A DNA stretch of 47,725 nucleotides, from contig CALMKX010000337.1 of assembly GCA_937867335.1 (NCBI GenBank), positions 1 through 47,725 of the forward strand, given 5' to 3'. Shown here one piece after another: positions 7,757-16,106 of this stretch. The DNA comes from an uncultured Acidobacteriota bacterium (GTDB lineage Bacteria > Acidobacteriota > Thermoanaerobaculia > Multivoradales > SZUA-115). Position 1 is the stretch's first letter. Each line of letters opens with the position of its first letter. The translations under genes were made by a program, and so were the position numbers. The notes beneath the pieces are model-generated. The model had not been told where the DNA came from. It ran no database searches and worked only from the letters and a program-made list of their open reading frames with translations.

Positions 7757-10700
7757 TCAGCGATCCTCAGCGAAGCGCATCAGCGGCACCTCGCGAGTGT
7801 TCCAGCGCGCCGCCCAGCCGGGATCCGCCACCTGCTCCTGCCCCGGCAGGGGCTCCACCGTGGCACCGTCGGCCACGTTGTGGTCGCTGTCCTTGTCCCA
7901 GCCCACGGAACGGAAGAAGAAGGTACGAACCTTGCCCGGCGGCACCGCCGACAGCCCTCCAGCCGAGAAGCTGATCTCCGCCGCATCTCCCGAGTCAAGC
8001 ACCACGAGCTCGCCGTCGCGACCGAGCAGCAGGGGCAGCACCTCCCCGTAGCGGGTGGCCCGGCCGGCGAGAGCGGTTCTCCAGGGCGGCCGCGGCGAGA
8101 CTCGCCGCCAGTCCGGCACCGTAGGCGAGTTCGAATCCCGCGCGGCGAGCGCCGAGAAGCCTCGGAAGCCCAGTGTGGCCGTGCTCGGGCGGAGTCGCGT
8201 GACCGCCAGTTCGGAGCTCGGCAGGCGCTCGAAGAGAGAGAGCCGGTCCCAACGCACCTCGAAGGTGGTTTTGAGCCGGAGCCTGCGGGTTCCCGAGGCG
8301 AGCTTCCCCCCGAGGTCCACCAGGATGGTCTTGGTTTTCCCCGCCGGCAGGCCCACCACCCCAGGAACCGGCTGCCATCTCCCTGGGGCCGTCTCCATCT
8401 CGAGGGTGAGCGGCTGCAGGTTGGGTTTCTCGAGCTGGGAGAGGGCGATGTTGGTGCTGGCGTCGCCGTACTGCAGCCAGCCGGTGGCGGCGAGCACCCA
8501 CGGGCGACCGGCGGGCAGCGGGCCGAAGTCGAGCGTCAAGGTGGTGGGCCAGGTCTGCCCGCGCAGCGGCGGCGGCTGCGGCACACCGGCTCGGGCGAAG
8601 ACGCCGTCGATCTTCGCCAGGCTGGCGGTTTCGTCGCCGCCGTCCTCCCGGCGGGCCGAAAGCAATGGCTTCTCGTGGCCGAGGGCCCACAGCTCCGAGG
8701 GCGGGAAGGGGGCGGGCATCAGCTTGTCGGTGGGATGCACTTCCACCTCCGGGGGGTGATCCACCGCCAGAACCTCGGCCTGGTCGAGGTAGAAGACTTC
8801 GCGGAACTCCGAGGTGACGGCCAGGCGATAGGCGTCGCCCACCGGCGGGAAGCTCGCCTCCGGGCCGATCTCCACCAGCTCCTCCGGGTCCGCGGCGAGC
8901 AAAACCCGGCGGTTGAGCGGCAGGCCGATCGGCGAGTTGCCCAGCAAGTCCGTGACGAAACGGTAGCCGCTGCCGTCCCAGGCGTAGAGGAAGGGGCAAG
9001 AGCCGGTCGCGACGTTCTTCTCCACCAACCGAAGCGGCTTGGCCGGAGCGACCTCGAGATCCACCTGGTTGTCCACCACGCCGTTGGTCCAGAGCGTGCG
9101 AAGCGCGTCGAGCCGCGGCGCGGCCCCCACCCCCAGCTCGGTCACCGGCCCGCTCACCACCCGGGCCGAGCGGAAGCTCCCCGCGCGGGCCTCAAGCTCG
9201 GCGCCCAGGCCCTCGGGGTTGCTCTTGGTGCCGGTGAGGCGCACCTTGACCTGCCGATTCGGCCCGGCCGCGGCGTTGGCGAGGAGCTCGGGAGCCACGG
9301 TCGGCCCGGAGGCCAGAAGGTCGGTGTCGCCGTCGCCATCGAAGTCCAGAGCCGCCCAGAGGCTGGCGCCCACCGGCAGCCGACCGGCGCTGCCGTCCCC
9401 CACGACGGCAAGGCTCCCGGCGCCGTCGTTGGTCAACAGGAGAACCTCGACCTCGCTCGCGCCGGCGCCGGCGCGGCCCACCGCCAGATCGAGCGCGCCG
9501 TCGTTGTCGAAGTCGCCCGCCACAGCGGTCTCCGGCTGGAGCCCTCTCTCCTCGAGGCGAGTCTTGCCCGGCCCTCCGAGGCCCTGCGTGCGGATGCCCC
9601 CCGGGGCCACCAGCAGCGCGCTCGGCTGGCCGGAGCGATCCCAGTGGTCGAGCAGAACCCGCTCGGCCGGCGGCCAGGCCGGATCCTGCTTGGCGAACCG
9701 CCCCAGGCGGATCCCTTTCCACAGCTCGGTGCCGCGGCTGCCGAGCGCTACCACGAGATCGATCGCCACATCGCCGTCGAGGTCGGCCGCGGCGACGTCG
9801 TAGACCGGCCCGGCAACCGCCAGGCCGGCTTCGGCGGTGGCGTCCCGGAAACTGCCGTCGCCGTTGTTCTGGAACAACCTCAGGCCGGAGTCGCCGGCCC
9901 ACAGCAGGTCGAGATCGCCGTCGTGGTCGGTGTCCACCCAGAGAGCCCGCCGGGGCCTCTCCTTCGGCAGCCCTGCCGTGGCCGTGGTGTCGCGGAAAGC
10001 CGTGGGCGACTTGGCGAGCAACAGGCGCGGGCCCTCGGCCGACAGCACCAGGAGGTCCATCAGAGCGTCCCGGGCCGGGTCGAAATGGCTGCCCGGGGCC
10101 ACCGGGTCGAAGTAGTCACCTGCCAGAAGCTCGGCTCCGGGCCCGAAAGGCGGCACTCCCTCGGCTGGCTGCCAGGCCTTGGAGGCTGCCTCGGCCGCTG
10201 CCGTCAGGCGGAGCGCGCCTCCCTCGTCCAGGCCCGCCAGCCAGTAGCTGCCGTCCGCTCCGGCGCCCAGCCAGGTGATCGAACGCAGCTTCGCCCAATC
10301 CCCGCTCCCGGGCCAGTGCTCGAAGCGCAGGGCCTCGCGCTGCCCACCTCCGGCAGTGCCAACCTCCGGCACTTCGGCCAGGGTGTAGCGGCAGACCTCC
10401 AGCTGCTCCGCCGAGCGGGACTCCCCGCCCATCTCCTGGCGCAACCTCAGGAATTGCTGGTTGTAGCGCTCGTAGCTCGCGCGATCCCCGCGGGCGAGGG
10501 TCGCCCGGGCGAGCCGGTAGTAGGCGGTGGCGTGGTCCGGGTCCAGGCGGACGGTCTCCTCCAGCGCTTTTTCCGCCTCGGCAGCCTTGCCGGCACTCTG
10601 GTAGGCCGCCGCCAGTTGGAACCGCACGGCCGCGGTTTCGGAGTCCAGCCGGGCCGCCTTCTCGAGGTGGGGGATCGCCTCCGCCGCCTTGCCGGCTCGT

Positions 10701-11071
10701 GCGAGGGTGATACCGGTGAGGTACTCGGTGGCGGGCGAGCTGCCCTCGAGCTTGGACGCCGTGCCCAGGGTGGCCAGGGCTTCGTTGGTCTTGCGGGCCA
10801 GGAGGTAGGCTCGCGCGAGGTTGCGCTGGGCTGCAGGCGACTCGGGGTCCACCTGGGCGGCCCGGCCGAAGGCGGCGAGCGCTTTGCCCGAGTCTTTGTT
10901 CTCGAGCCAGGCCCGGCCCTGGTTCATTGCTTGAGAAAACACCGCCGCCTGTTCTGGTGTCATTTTCTTCCCTGAACAGGAATCGAACCCGGTGGCCAGG
11001 GCGGCGAGCGCCAAGCCCCAGGCCAGGGCCCGCGGAAAGCCCGTTCGAACCCGCTCACAACGCTGGAACAT
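7757..11071 (-). CDS. Large TPR / FG-GAP (VCBS) / ASPIC-UnbV secreted protein, probable lipoprotein
   Basis: The frame is open to 11161, but the ATG at 11071 follows a GAGGAGG ribosome binding site and begins a signal sequence (PRALAWGLALAALATG), so I start there (1,104 residues). Cys32 in FDSC could be a lipidated cysteine, though this is not a typical lipobox. Residues ~40-215 are TPR units (for example LDPDHATAYYRLARATLARGD). Residues ~300-630 hold at least three calcium-binding-like FG-GAP/VCBS repeats (DTDHDGDLDLL, DFDNDGALDLA, DFDGDGDTDLL). Residues ~630-720 resemble the ASPIC/UnbV domain (VRLTGTKSNPEGLGAELEA). The last ~380 residues are unassigned. Family knowledge: such proteins are exported and common in Acidobacteria and Planctomycetes; function is unknown. 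Divergent from the YkgJ-type gene. Confidence 0.85.
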   Translation of the reverse strand: MFQRCERVRTGFPRALAWGLALAALATGFDSCSGKKMTPEQAAVFSQAMNQGRAWLENKDSGKALAAFGRAAQVDPESPAAQRNLARAYLLARKTNEALATLGTASKLEGSSPATEYLTGITLARAGKAAEAIPHLEKAARLDSETAAVRFQLAAAYQSAGKAAEAEKALEETVRLDPDHATAYYRLARATLARGDRASYERYNQQFLRLRQEMGGESRSAEQLEVCRYTLAEVPEVGTAGGGQREALRFEHWPGSGDWAKLRSITWLGAGADGSYWLAGLDEGGALRLTAAAEAASKAWQPAEGVPPFGPGAELLAGDYFDPVAPGSHFDPARDALMDLLVLSAEGPRLLLAKSPTAFRDTTATAGLPKERPRRALWVDTDHDGDLDLLWAGDSGLRLFQNNGDGSFRDATAEAGLAVAGPVYDVAAADLDGDVAIDLVVALGSRGTELWKGIRLGRFAKQDPAWPPAERVLLDHWDRSGQPSALLVAPGGIRTQGLGGPGKTRLEERGLQPETAVAGDFDNDGALDLAVGRAGAGASEVEVLLLTNDGAGSLAVVGDGSAGRLPVGASLWAALDFDGDGDTDLLASGPTVAPELLANAAAGPNRQVKVRLTGTKSNPEGLGAELEARAGSFRSARVVSGPVTELGVGAAPRLDALRTLWTNGVVDNQVDLEVAPAKPLRLVEKNVATGSCPFLYAWDGSGYRFVTDLLGNSPIGLPLNRRVLLAADPEELVEIGPEASFPPVGDAYRLAVTSEFREVFYLDQAEVLAVDHPPEVEVHPTDKLMPAPFPPSELWALGHEKPLLSARREDGGDETASLAKIDGVFARAGVPQPPPLRGQTWPTTLTLDFGPLPAGRPWVLAATGWLQYGDASTNIALSQLEKPNLQPLTLEMETAPGRWQPVPGVVGLPAGKTKTILVDLGGKLASGTRRLRLKTTFEVRWDRLSLFERLPSSELAVTRLRPSTATLGFRGFSALAARDSNSPTVPDWRRVSPRPPWRTALAGRATRYGEVLPLLLGRDGELVVLDSGDAAEISFSAGGLSAVPPGKVRTFFFRSVGWDKDSDHNVADGATVEPLPGQEQVADPGWAARWNTREVPLMRFAEDR

Positions 11072-11169
11072 CGCCTTACCTCCTCGCCCAGGGCCGGCCA
11101 GTGCGAAGCCATTATTCCCGAACCACGGCGGCAGCGCACGGCTCGAAAGGCACAGATCCATGCAGAGGC

Positions 11170-11178
11170 TGCTACTCT
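11170..11178 (+). promoter_or_regulatory. Extended -10 promoter of the YkgJ-type gene, near-leaderless
   Basis: TGCTACTCT is an extended -10; its last base is nine bases before the ATG at 11188. No ribosome binding site lies between them. Confidence 0.5.
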
Positions 11179-11187
11179 TAAGTGCGG

Positions 11188-11832
11188 ATGCCCGGAATGG
11201 ACGGCCCTCGTCTTTGCGATTTGGACGAAGAGCTGCTACGGGAGGTGGAGGGTGCCTTCCGCCTTGCCGCGCAGCGCGCGGGCGAGCATTTGCCCTGCGC
11301 GCCTGGCTGTCATGACTGCTGCCACGGGCCTTTCCCTGTGAACCAGCTCGACGCCCGCCGTCTCCTCGCCGGCCTCGCCGAGCTGGAGGCGCGAGAGCCT
11401 TGCCGAGCCGCAGGGATCCGGCAGCGGGCCGCCCAAGCCGTAGCCTGCCTCAGCCAGGACTTCCCCGGCAACCCCTGCGAAGGCCAGCTGGCCAGTGACG
11501 ACGCGGCGGTGGATGACTTTTGCGACCGCCATCGCGAGCTGCCGTGCCCCGTGCTCGACCCGGCAACCGGCCATTGCCAGCTCTACGAGCACCGCCCCCT
11601 CGCCTGTCGCACCATGGGCCCGCCGGTTCGAGTCGGCCGGGAGGATCTGCCCCCTTGCCATCTCTGCTTCCGCGGCGCTTGCCCCCAGCTGGTCGAGGCC
11701 TGCCGGATCGAGGTCGACCCGGACGGCAAGGAGGATGTGCTGCTCGAGGAGCTCGAGTGGCAGGGCGCCCCTACCACCGAGACTCTGATTGCCTTCGTTC
11801 TCGCGCGCCCCTGCGGCGGCCAGAAACCTTGA
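11188..11832 (+). CDS. YkgJ-family cysteine-cluster protein (putative zinc/iron-chelating domain)
   Basis: The 214-residue product has the cysteine pattern of the YkgJ/UPF0153 family: CAPGCHDCCHGPF near residues 38-50, then CPVLDPATGHCQLYEHRPLACRTMGPP near 120-147, and a late CHLCFRGAC. The CxxY.HRPLxCR block is the diagnostic part. Family knowledge: members are thought to bind zinc or iron through these cysteines; the biological role is not established. Three in-frame starts are close together (GTG 11182, ATG 11188, ATG 11197). I chose 11188 because a -10 element nine bases upstream would place the mRNA start only a few bases before it. It is followed, convergently, by the lipase-CHAT gene. 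Confidence 0.8.
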   Translation: MPGMDGPRLCDLDEELLREVEGAFRLAAQRAGEHLPCAPGCHDCCHGPFPVNQLDARRLLAGLAELEAREPCRAAGIRQRAAQAVACLSQDFPGNPCEGQLASDDAAVDDFCDRHRELPCPVLDPATGHCQLYEHRPLACRTMGPPVRVGREDLPPCHLCFRGACPQLVEACRIEVDPDGKEDVLLEELEWQGAPTTETLIAFVLARPCGGQKP

Positions 11833-11866
11833 TCCACCACGCCCCGCCCCTCTCGCCCGGGCCCGC

Positions 11867-14800
11867 TCACTTCACCTTCAGCCGAAATTCGGCGTCGCCG
11901 TAGAGCAGATAGTTCGGCCAATCCTGAGTGTCGAGGATGCCCTGGCGCGCCGCCTGAAGAGCCGTGCCGAGGGTCTTGCCGTCGAGGATCTGGCGATAGA
12001 AAGTCGTGGCGAAGGTTTCGGCGGCCTCGTCCCCCACGGGCCAGTAGGTGCCCAGGAAGTTCGCCACTCCGCCCAGCAGGAAAGACTCCGCAAGGCTCAC
12101 GGCCGCCTGCAGGTGCTCGTCCCGGCTCTTGGCCCCCGCCTTCTCCTTGGCGCCGCCGGCCGCCGCTTTCTCCGGCTGGAACTGCCCGGGAGCGAGCCGG
12201 CGCACCCTGCCGGATTCGCAGGCGTTGAAGAACACCAGGGCCGGCAGCTTGGCGATTTCCGCCAGGTCCGCCCCGGTGACCGGCTCGTAGCCGGCGGCGA
12301 GAATGCCGCTCTGCTCCCGGTTGGCCGGTTCGAAGAAAGCGTGGCCGGCATAGTGCACAACGTCGTAAAGGCCGGAGCCGAGCTCCTCGATCAGCTTCTT
12401 GCGCGTGGCGTCGGCGCCCGAGATCACGGTCAGCCGCTTGCCGTGTTGGTCTTTGAACAGGCTCTTGATGCGCTCCCCCTCCCGGGTGGCTCCGGGCAGG
12501 TCTCCCGTGGGGTTGACCACCAGCAACACCTCCAGGCTGGAGCTCCAGACCCTTTCGGTGAGCCACTTCGCCACCGAAAGCTGCTCGGCGTCGTAGCGAT
12601 GGGAGAGCCCTTCGTTCTCCCGCGCCGGGAACCACAGCTCACCGTCCGGCCCGTGGAGCGCCAACGTCTCCCACGGCACTCGGGACATCGCCGCATCGTG
12701 CACCACCACCAGCGGGCTGCCCTTGAGCCGGCGCAGCACCTCGAGCACCGACGGCGAGAGCAGCAGCTTCCCGAGCTCGGCACCGTCGCGCGCAAAGTCT
12801 CGCGCTTCGGCCTGGGTGAGCCGGGCGAGCAGGTTCAAGGCCTCGCGGCTCGCCACCTGGGCCCGGCCGGAAACCACAGCTGCCTTGCCCTTGCCGCTCG
12901 GGGGCAGCACTGAGGACACCACTTCCACCACGTCGTCGCGATCGAGATCTCCCAACTGGCGGGCGATCAGGTAGGTGGGCTGCTGCTTGGGCAAGGGGAC
13001 GGCCCTCGCGCCCGCCTCACCGCCTCGGCTTTCGCGCAGCTTGCGCTCGTCGAAGGTGATTTCCACCTCGCTCGCAAGTTCGGTGGTGGCCAGCCGAACC
13101 AGCTCCCGGCGCAGCACCTGGAAGCGCTCCGGGTCTCTCTCGCAGATCACCACCCGACGGAAGAAATGGTCGCGGTCGGCGTCGAGCAGCCCGCGCACGA
13201 AGCCCAGAAGCAGGTTGCGCAGGGCCCCGGCGGTGTTCTCCACCGAGCTGCCGCCGAGTACCACGGTGGAGAACTCCTCCACCCGGGCGAGCACGAACGT
13301 GCGCAGCATGTTCTCGGCCACCGTCTGCAGCACCTCGGAGCTGAAGCCATCGAAGGGGCCGAGACCGACGAAGGCGATCAGGTCCGCCGAGAGCTCGTGG
13401 CGGCCGGTCGGCAGCACGAAGATCTCGCCGATGTTGGCGGAGAGCATGCGCCGGCGAGTGAGCTCGGTGATGGTTCCGCGCATGCGCTCGTCGAGGGCCC
13501 TGGCGGCCCCTGTCGGGTCCACTCCGCGGAAGATCCCCAGGGCCACGGCCCGGGTGTCGGCCTCGGTGATCGAGCCCAGGGCCAGCTGAACGTCCAGCCG
13601 GTGCTGGCGCCGCCGCCCCACCACCACCTGGTCCAGAGTGTGCTCGAAGCTGCCCGCCCCCGCTCCTGGATGAGGCTCGCCGGGGGCCACGGCAGGGGCC
13701 TCGGGCGCGGGCGTCATCGGCGCCGCGAACTCGCGCACCAGTTGGCGCAGCTCGCTCCTCGTGAGCGGGGCTCCGCGGTCGATCGGCAGCTCGGCAGCCA
13801 GACGATGCTCCGGCACACGGCGAGTGGCGGCGCCACGCGTCGCGGGCCGCGTCTGGGATAGCAACTGGGTGGTGCCATGGCCGAGCAGGTCGATCACCGC
13901 CTCCTCCACCTCCACGTGGTTCGGCAGGCTGCCGTGCTCGGCCTCGACGTACCAGGTGCGGGGAGCGATCGCCGGCAGCAGGCACATGGCGAGCGGCACG
14001 GTGCCGTCGCCGTCCTGGCTCTCCTCGTAGACGAACTCCCCGCTCGCGTCCCGGCTCAAGCCGGTGACCGTCTTCTGGTTGACTCCGGCGATCAGGTAGA
14101 AGTTCTCGCCCGCCAGGGGCAGGGTCTTCTGGACCGCTTCCACCTTGGCCAGGATCTCCTTGCGCGGGGCGAGGCCGTCCGCCGGCCAGTTACCGAGGTC
14201 GAAGAGGTCGATCGCCGAGTAGGCCTCGCGGGTGGGCAGCATCTCGGTCAAGCCCGGAAAGGTGTTGAAAACGTTCTCCACCAACCAGGCCACGTCGTGC
14301 TTGCGGTCGAGCCGGGCCACCGTGCGCACCACCGAGTTGACGCCGCGCAGGGCCTTGACCGGGGCGAAAGAGCCCAGGTTGGGAGTGCCCAGCATGATCA
14401 GTCGCTGGAAGAGGGCGCCCTGGGCGGCCGCCGAGCGGCAGACCAGCCCGCCCATGCTGTGGGCCACCAGCTGCACCTTCTCACCGTCCTCCTCGGCGAT
14501 GCGTTGGGCGAGCTCCCGGCCGAGCTCCGGGATGCTGCGCCGCCAGTCGAAGGGGTGGAAGGAGGCGTTGAAGCCGGACAGGCGCAGCTTCCACTTGAGC
14601 CGGGCGTAGGCGAACTGCAGCACGCCGAGCGCCTGGATGTCGACTCTCGAGCCCAGGGCGAGGTCCCCCAGGCGGCCGGCGAGGATATCCACCGGGTCGA
14701 GCCAGAGGGTGTCGTCGAAGTCCTTGCCCTTGCGCCCCAGTGTGGAGCCCATGATGCCGGGCAGGATCAACACTCGTGGCCCGCCGAAGAGGCGGCGGGA

Positions 14801-15052
14801 GCCCGCCTTCCAGGCCAGATCGCTCAGTTCGCGATAGACCTCCGGGCCGAAATAGTCCTCGAGAAGCTCACGGTGGGCGCCAGAGAGCAAGGCCTCGTCG
14901 AGCGCTTCCTCGCTCAGCCGGTACTCGGCGAAGGCCGGCTCGAGCCCGGGCTCGGTGGGCATCGCTGCCGCTTCCCCTGCCGCCTGCGGAGCGGCTGTCG
15001 CAGCAACGGCAGCCTCACGTCGGCGAGGAGCGGGCTTCTTGGCGCGGGTCAT
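11867..15052 (-). CDS. Lipase (LCAT-like alpha/beta hydrolase) fused to a C-terminal CHAT caspase-like protease
   Basis: The 1,061-residue protein combines at least three parts. Residues ~90-395 are an alpha/beta hydrolase of LCAT/lipase type: oxyanion-type LPGIMGSTL (97-105), nucleophile Ser199 in VAHSMGGL, Asp349 in DGDGTVPL and His373 in AEHGSLPNH give a complete candidate triad. Residues ~483-610 resemble the macro-like N-terminal domain of M17 aminopeptidases (IGEIFVLPTG, FVGLGPFDG, VAENMLRTFVLA). Residues ~780-1061 are a CHAT domain: VPWETLAL, His900/His904 in VVHYAGHA, Cys945 in FFNACESG, then GGVANFLGTYWPV and the NYLLYGD end. The first 35 residues are basic and Ala-rich without a clear signal peptide, so it is probably cytoplasmic. 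No obvious partner gene is adjacent. Family knowledge: CHAT peptidases act in programmed-death and defence modules. That role here is inference. Confidence 0.85.
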   Translation of the reverse strand: MTRAKKPAPRRREAAVAATAAPQAAGEAAAMPTEPGLEPAFAEYRLSEEALDEALLSGAHRELLEDYFGPEVYRELSDLAWKAGSRRLFGGPRVLILPGIMGSTLGRKGKDFDDTLWLDPVDILAGRLGDLALGSRVDIQALGVLQFAYARLKWKLRLSGFNASFHPFDWRRSIPELGRELAQRIAEEDGEKVQLVAHSMGGLVCRSAAAQGALFQRLIMLGTPNLGSFAPVKALRGVNSVVRTVARLDRKHDVAWLVENVFNTFPGLTEMLPTREAYSAIDLFDLGNWPADGLAPRKEILAKVEAVQKTLPLAGENFYLIAGVNQKTVTGLSRDASGEFVYEESQDGDGTVPLAMCLLPAIAPRTWYVEAEHGSLPNHVEVEEAVIDLLGHGTTQLLSQTRPATRGAATRRVPEHRLAAELPIDRGAPLTRSELRQLVREFAAPMTPAPEAPAVAPGEPHPGAGAGSFEHTLDQVVVGRRRQHRLDVQLALGSITEADTRAVALGIFRGVDPTGAARALDERMRGTITELTRRRMLSANIGEIFVLPTGRHELSADLIAFVGLGPFDGFSSEVLQTVAENMLRTFVLARVEEFSTVVLGGSSVENTAGALRNLLLGFVRGLLDADRDHFFRRVVICERDPERFQVLRRELVRLATTELASEVEITFDERKLRESRGGEAGARAVPLPKQQPTYLIARQLGDLDRDDVVEVVSSVLPPSGKGKAAVVSGRAQVASREALNLLARLTQAEARDFARDGAELGKLLLSPSVLEVLRRLKGSPLVVVHDAAMSRVPWETLALHGPDGELWFPARENEGLSHRYDAEQLSVAKWLTERVWSSSLEVLLVVNPTGDLPGATREGERIKSLFKDQHGKRLTVISGADATRKKLIEELGSGLYDVVHYAGHAFFEPANREQSGILAAGYEPVTGADLAEIAKLPALVFFNACESGRVRRLAPGQFQPEKAAAGGAKEKAGAKSRDEHLQAAVSLAESFLLGGVANFLGTYWPVGDEAAETFATTFYRQILDGKTLGTALQAARQGILDTQDWPNYLLYGDAEFRLKVK

Positions 15053-15136
15053 CGGCTTGGCTCCTTTTCGAGGTGGCTGCCCCGGAGCCCTTTCGACCGG
15101 GAGGGGGCGCGTAGCCGTTCTTGCTTGAGTGTGAGT

Positions 15137-15142
15137 ATTCTA
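15137..15142 (-). promoter_or_regulatory. Possible -10 element of the lipase-CHAT gene
   Basis: TAGAAT on the minus strand lies about 85 bases before the ATG at 15052. No convincing -35. The implied leader of nearly 80 bases is longer than for most neighbours. Confidence 0.35.
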
Positions 15143-15194
15143 CGCCCATACTGAACGCGCAGCGCCGCCTGTTCTCGAGGGAGGTGCCCGGGCG

Positions 15195-15223
15195 TTGACA
15201 GGCCCGCGGTCGGGTGCTAGCTT
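15195..15223 (+). promoter_or_regulatory. Consensus sigma-70 promoter of the FYDLN-acid gene
   Basis: A perfect -35 TTGACA (15195-15200) is followed after exactly 17 bases by TAGCTT (15218-15223), itself preceded by TGC. This is the strongest promoter match I see in the window. Transcription should start about 45 bases before the ATG at 15275. Confidence 0.8.
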
Positions 15224-15274
15224 GCCGACCCTCGAGCGGCGCGGGACAACGAGTCCTCGAGCCAGGAGCCAGAG

Positions 15275-15568
15275 ATGCCGGAGCTGGGAAAGAAATTCGA
15301 GTGCACGAGTTGCAGCACCAAGTTCTACGACCTCGGTCGGCCCGAGCCGATCTGCCCCAAGTGTGGCTTCAACATGAAGGATGCGGTGCAGAACGAGCTC
15401 TTTGCTGTCAGCGCGGCCGCCCGGCGGCGCCGGCGCGCGGAGATGGCCCTCGAGGGTGAGGAAGCGGACGAGGAGCCGCCCGACCTTTCCGACGAGATCT
15501 TGGTCAGCGCTGAAGACGACGACGAGGTCGAGGAAGAAGAGGAAGAGGACGTCGACCTGGACGAATAG
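15275..15568 (+). CDS. FYDLN-acid (TIGR02300-like) zinc-ribbon protein
   Basis: The 97-residue protein opens with a short zinc ribbon: CTSC near residues 10-13 and CPKC near 28-31, separated by the diagnostic KFYDLGR segment. The second half is strongly acidic, ending in long Asp/Glu runs. This is the layout of the FYDLN-acid family. Family knowledge: members are small conserved proteins of unknown function with a nucleic-acid or protein-binding-like zinc ribbon. The ATG has AGGAG nine bases upstream, and a consensus promoter precedes it. folK begins 16 bases after the stop, so it probably heads a folK-containing transcript. Confidence 0.8.
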   Translation: MPELGKKFECTSCSTKFYDLGRPEPICPKCGFNMKDAVQNELFAVSAAARRRRRAEMALEGEEADEEPPDLSDEILVSAEDDDEVEEEEEEDVDLDE

Positions 15569-15584
15569 CGCTCGGCCCCGCGGG

Positions 15585-16106
15585 GTGGCCCCGACGCCTT
15601 TCGCCCTCTGCTTGGGCGGCAACCTGGGCCCGGTGGTGGAACGATTCGAGGCGGCCACGGCCGCCCTCGAGCGCTGCCTGGGCCCCCTCGTTCGAGCCTC
15701 GCTGTACCGTAGCCGGCCCTTGCCAACTGCCTTCGGGCCCTCTCGTCCCCAGCCCAGCTACTGGAACACCGCCGTCGCGGGCGAAACCGTCCTCTCGCCC
15801 GACGCTCTGCTCGCCATCGCCAAGCGTCTCGAGCTCGCCTCCGGCCGCCGCCCGGCCCCCCGTTGGTCCTCGCGTCCGCTCGATATCGATCTCGCGCTCT
15901 TCGGCGCCCAGGCGCTCGAACTTCCGGAGCTCCGCTTGCCGCATCCGGGCCTCGCCGAGCGCCGCTTCATGCTGGCGCCCCTTGCCGAGATCGTGCCGGC
16001 CTGGAGGGTGCCGCCGCTCGGCCTCACGGTGGCCGAGCTCCTGGACCGAGTGGGCCAGGAAGAGCAGGTGGAGCGAGTTGGTATCATCGGCGAAAGCGCA
16101 CCATGA
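15585..16106 (+). CDS. folK: 2-amino-4-hydroxy-6-hydroxymethyldihydropteridine pyrophosphokinase (HPPK)
   Basis: FolK transfers pyrophosphate from ATP to 6-hydroxymethyl-dihydropterin in folate synthesis. The 173-residue product shows the family motifs in order: LGGNLGP, LYRSRPL, the YWNTAV segment (usually Y.N.V), LASGRRPAPRWSSRPLDIDLALFG containing the R...R.LDiDll signature and Mg-binding Asp pair, and LPHPGLAERRFMLAPLAEI. The frame is open upstream through the preceding gene, but homology begins at the GTG at 15585 (VAPTPFALCLGGN), which I take as the start. It overlaps the next gene by four bases (ATGA). No other folate genes are present nearby. Confidence 0.92.
   Translation: MAPTPFALCLGGNLGPVVERFEAATAALERCLGPLVRASLYRSRPLPTAFGPSRPQPSYWNTAVAGETVLSPDALLAIAKRLELASGRRPAPRWSSRPLDIDLALFGAQALELPELRLPHPGLAERRFMLAPLAEIVPAWRVPPLGLTVAELLDRVGQEEQVERVGIIGESAP

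Noticed and set aside
8126-8150. T-loop-like GTTCGAATCC resembling a tRNA
   Set aside because: It lies inside the minus-strand TPR/FG-GAP gene with no cloverleaf around it.
7190-10975. 1,261-codon plus-strand frame across pgeF and the FG-GAP gene
   Set aside because: It is a GC-rich shadow of the minus-strand FG-GAP gene and has an arginine/alanine/proline-rich unstructured translation without family motifs.
10970-11000. T-arm-like CGGGTTCGATTCC on the minus strand
   Set aside because: It encodes the GFDSC signal region of the TPR/FG-GAP protein; there are no acceptor or anticodon arms at tRNA spacing.
11867-15052. Lipase-CHAT gene as part of a known gasdermin or type III-E CRISPR (Craspase) locus
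   Set aside because: No gasdermin-like short protein, CRISPR array or Cas gene is present in the window.
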